NCBI GenBank assembly: GCA_964036045.1 | Contig: OZ038383.1 | Coordinates: 10,618,430-10,682,429, forward strand | Length of the DNA stretch: 64,000 bases | Origin: Eutreptiella sp. 'Long Island Sound 2002' | Taxonomy: Eukaryota; Euglenozoa; Euglenophyceae; Eutreptiales; Eutreptiaceae | Direction: 5' to 3' | In this document: positions 62,811 through 64,000 of the stretch, piece after piece | How positions within the stretch are numbered: position 1 is the stretch's first letter | How the letters are laid out: each line of letters starts with the position of its first letter | The notes under the pieces: generated by a model | The model's input: the letters and a program-made list of their open reading frames with translations, nothing else | Told to the model about the DNA's origin: nothing | The model's database searches: none | Position numbers and translations under genes: made by a program

Positions 62811-63807
62811 CCCTCTAGCATCTCCCTACAAGGCACACAAACATCCACCCCGGCCAAAAAGTGGATTATGGCACTACGCCCGTACCCAACCCATCTTGGA
62901 GTACATTGGGTCGCATGGCTCCCCCGACGTGCAGACTGACGCCAAGCGTGGCTCCAATGACTTTGGGGCAACATTCGCTGGCAAGAGTGCTCCCCCCCTT
63001 GGGAGAAGACAAAGGTCCAATGTGAGCTATGCCATGGCACACACTGGGGCACACCACATGCCGGGCTGTTGCACTGTGCCACTTGGTGTCCGGTCTTTGT
63101 GCAAGAGTGGGTACGGACGTGGGGACCGTGGGCGGACCTCGCCCAGCAGTGGCTCACAACAACCTCTCCTGAGGACTTGAATCATATCTCCAAACTGCGC
63201 ATCCCGCAATCCTTTGTTGACAGTGTCCTCCCCCCCGGAAACGGGACTTATGGTACCGGGGGGCGTGGCATTAGTACCATATGATACACGCCACCACTCT
63301 CTTGCGCCAATCCCTCACCATGCCCCCCGCGCCAGGCACATGTAGGACGAACCGACCGGAGAAGCATCCGGGGAACCAGCACCACACGGAACAGAATCAT
63401 GCAACTCATGCAGTTCGGGCAGCGAGGAAACAGGGGCAGGGTACGCGCAAATGGGAGGTTGGGGGGAAGATATGTCTCAACAAACAGAATTTGAATCACA
63501 GTCTTTCAGCACGGATGTGAGTGACACAAGGCGACGGCATAAGAGGCGAAGGTTTAGGAAAAGCAGAAACCCAGGACAAGGCCGCTAACATCTGCGCTCA
63601 TGATCCCCCCATCTTGACTGCAGTATGTCTACAGGTATCACACCTGCAAATGCCTGAACGCCCGAAATCTGCGTCTTGACGCAGAGGAATAGTTGACATG
63701 AGCTCCGCGTTCTGTTGCGAAGCACGGCAGTAAAGAAACCCAGCAACGGCAACGGCTGTGTACGGACACATACTCTGCGTCCTGTCGCGGAAGAGCTCTC
63801 TGGCGTG

Positions 63808-64000
63808 ATGCCGCCAAGAAAGCCATGGGAGAGGCGGGGGCCACATCGGTATCGACATGGTCCTTACACACAAGTCAACCCGGCCTCCAAGAAAGTCAAA
63901 GCCCAGCAAGAACGCCAACGTTTCAAGGTGCAAGCACTGAGCCAGCTAGACGCCATAGCGGAAGAAAGGTTGAGAGCTGTCAATGCGGAGCCGACCACTA
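63808..64000 (+). CDS. Start of an open frame cut by the window edge
   Basis: ATG 63808 opens a frame with no stop through the last base. It encodes a basic N-terminus (PPRKPWERRGPHRYRHG), a Tyr/Thr turn and a helical charged stretch (SKKVKAQQERQRFKVQALSQ, LDAIAEERL). The basic start and coiled-coil-like continuation would suit a retroelement ORF1 or an ordinary gene. The adjacent decayed LINE makes the former plausible. Confidence 0.4.
   Translation, partial: MPPRKPWERRGPHRYRHGPYTQVNPASKKVKAQQERQRFKVQALSQLDAIAEERLRAVNAEPTT

Larger units (their letters stand above)
58660..63520 (+). mobile_element. Decayed LINE-like (non-LTR) retrotransposon with RNase H
   Basis: Ordered plus-strand remnants define the element: ORF1-like frames at 58660-60713, a reverse transcriptase motif at about 61675 (FYDDASPDMIFLV), a thumb-like segment at 61827-62080 (LHQIDTLVANFIRT then LPKELGMGVQQVYSAYM), RNase H at 62281-62810, and a terminal CELC...H...C motif at 63020-63110. 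This order (ORF1, RT, RNase H, C-terminal Cys/His) is that of RNase H-bearing non-LTR clades. The region 60.7-61.6 kb, where endonuclease and early RT motifs should be, is too decayed to read. Multiple frameshifts show it is inactive. Confidence 0.7.

Noticed and set aside
63281-63520. 79-codon plus-strand frame at the end of the retroelement
   Set aside because: Basic, Thr/Gln/Asn-rich and without motif. It is most likely the tail or 3' UTR of the decayed LINE rather than a gene.
1-64000. Prokaryotic-style gene clusters, CRISPR arrays, attachment sites or ribosome binding sites
   Set aside because: None was seen. Spliced exons and eukaryotic retroelements make a bacterial or phage origin untenable.

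Overview
The window is nuclear DNA of an intron-bearing eukaryote. The best guess is an alga or another protist with a repeat-rich, gene-sparse genome, but nothing here fixes the species. The evidence is short coding exons bounded by GT...AG with mutually consistent reading-frame phases, introns from about 50 nt to 2 kb, one clear AATAAA signal, frequent microsatellites and long C/G homopolymers, tRNA-derived repeats, and decayed retroelements and DNA transposons. There are no operons, ribosome binding sites or CRISPR arrays. Two genes are unmistakable: a single-exon gene for a 1393-residue protein with a CxxC...CxxC module and an acidic repeat tail (36675-40856, minus), and a single-exon gene for an OGFOD2-like 2-oxoglutarate/Fe(II) oxygenase with an E2-like N-terminal domain (50160-51569, plus).

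Layout. 1-6.8 kb: mostly intergenic, with two weak minus-strand exons and three arrays of a 10-bp repeat around a tRNA-like element. 6.8-14.5 kb: a chain of minus-strand exons (one or two genes) with a 44-bp inverted-repeat element and a duplicated tRNA-like element in its introns. 14.9-15.3 kb: a small plus-strand exon pair. 15.7-19.6 kb: minus-strand genes and a short inverted-repeat element. 20-23 kb: decayed minus-strand coding remnants, probably of a mobile element. 23.06-25.13 kb: the best multi-exon gene, eight exons with every phase consistent. 27.4-29.9 kb: two close minus-strand genes, one with an IQ motif, and the end of a third. 30.4-30.9 kb: a frameshifted DDE transposase remnant. 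31.6-33.7 kb: two minus-strand genes, the first with a poly(A) signal. 36.7-40.9 kb: the large acidic-repeat gene. 41-50 kb: repeat-rich, with reverse transcriptase remnants, a pentanucleotide-rich 1-kb block, a 41-bp palindrome and one conserved-looking plus-strand exon. 50.2-51.6 kb: the oxygenase. 52-58.3 kb: weaker gene fragments, including membrane-protein exons. 58.7-63.5 kb: a decayed plus-strand non-LTR (LINE-like) retroelement with reverse transcriptase, RNase H and terminal Cys/His motifs. A new open frame runs off the right edge at 63808.

Genes from 3 to 41 kb lie almost entirely on the minus strand, and those beyond 41 kb are mostly plus. No shared pathway can be read from the neighbours, because most spliced proteins could not be assigned to a family by eye. 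Exon models were built by hand from splice sites, phase and protein-like composition, so boundaries and gene joins are provisional.
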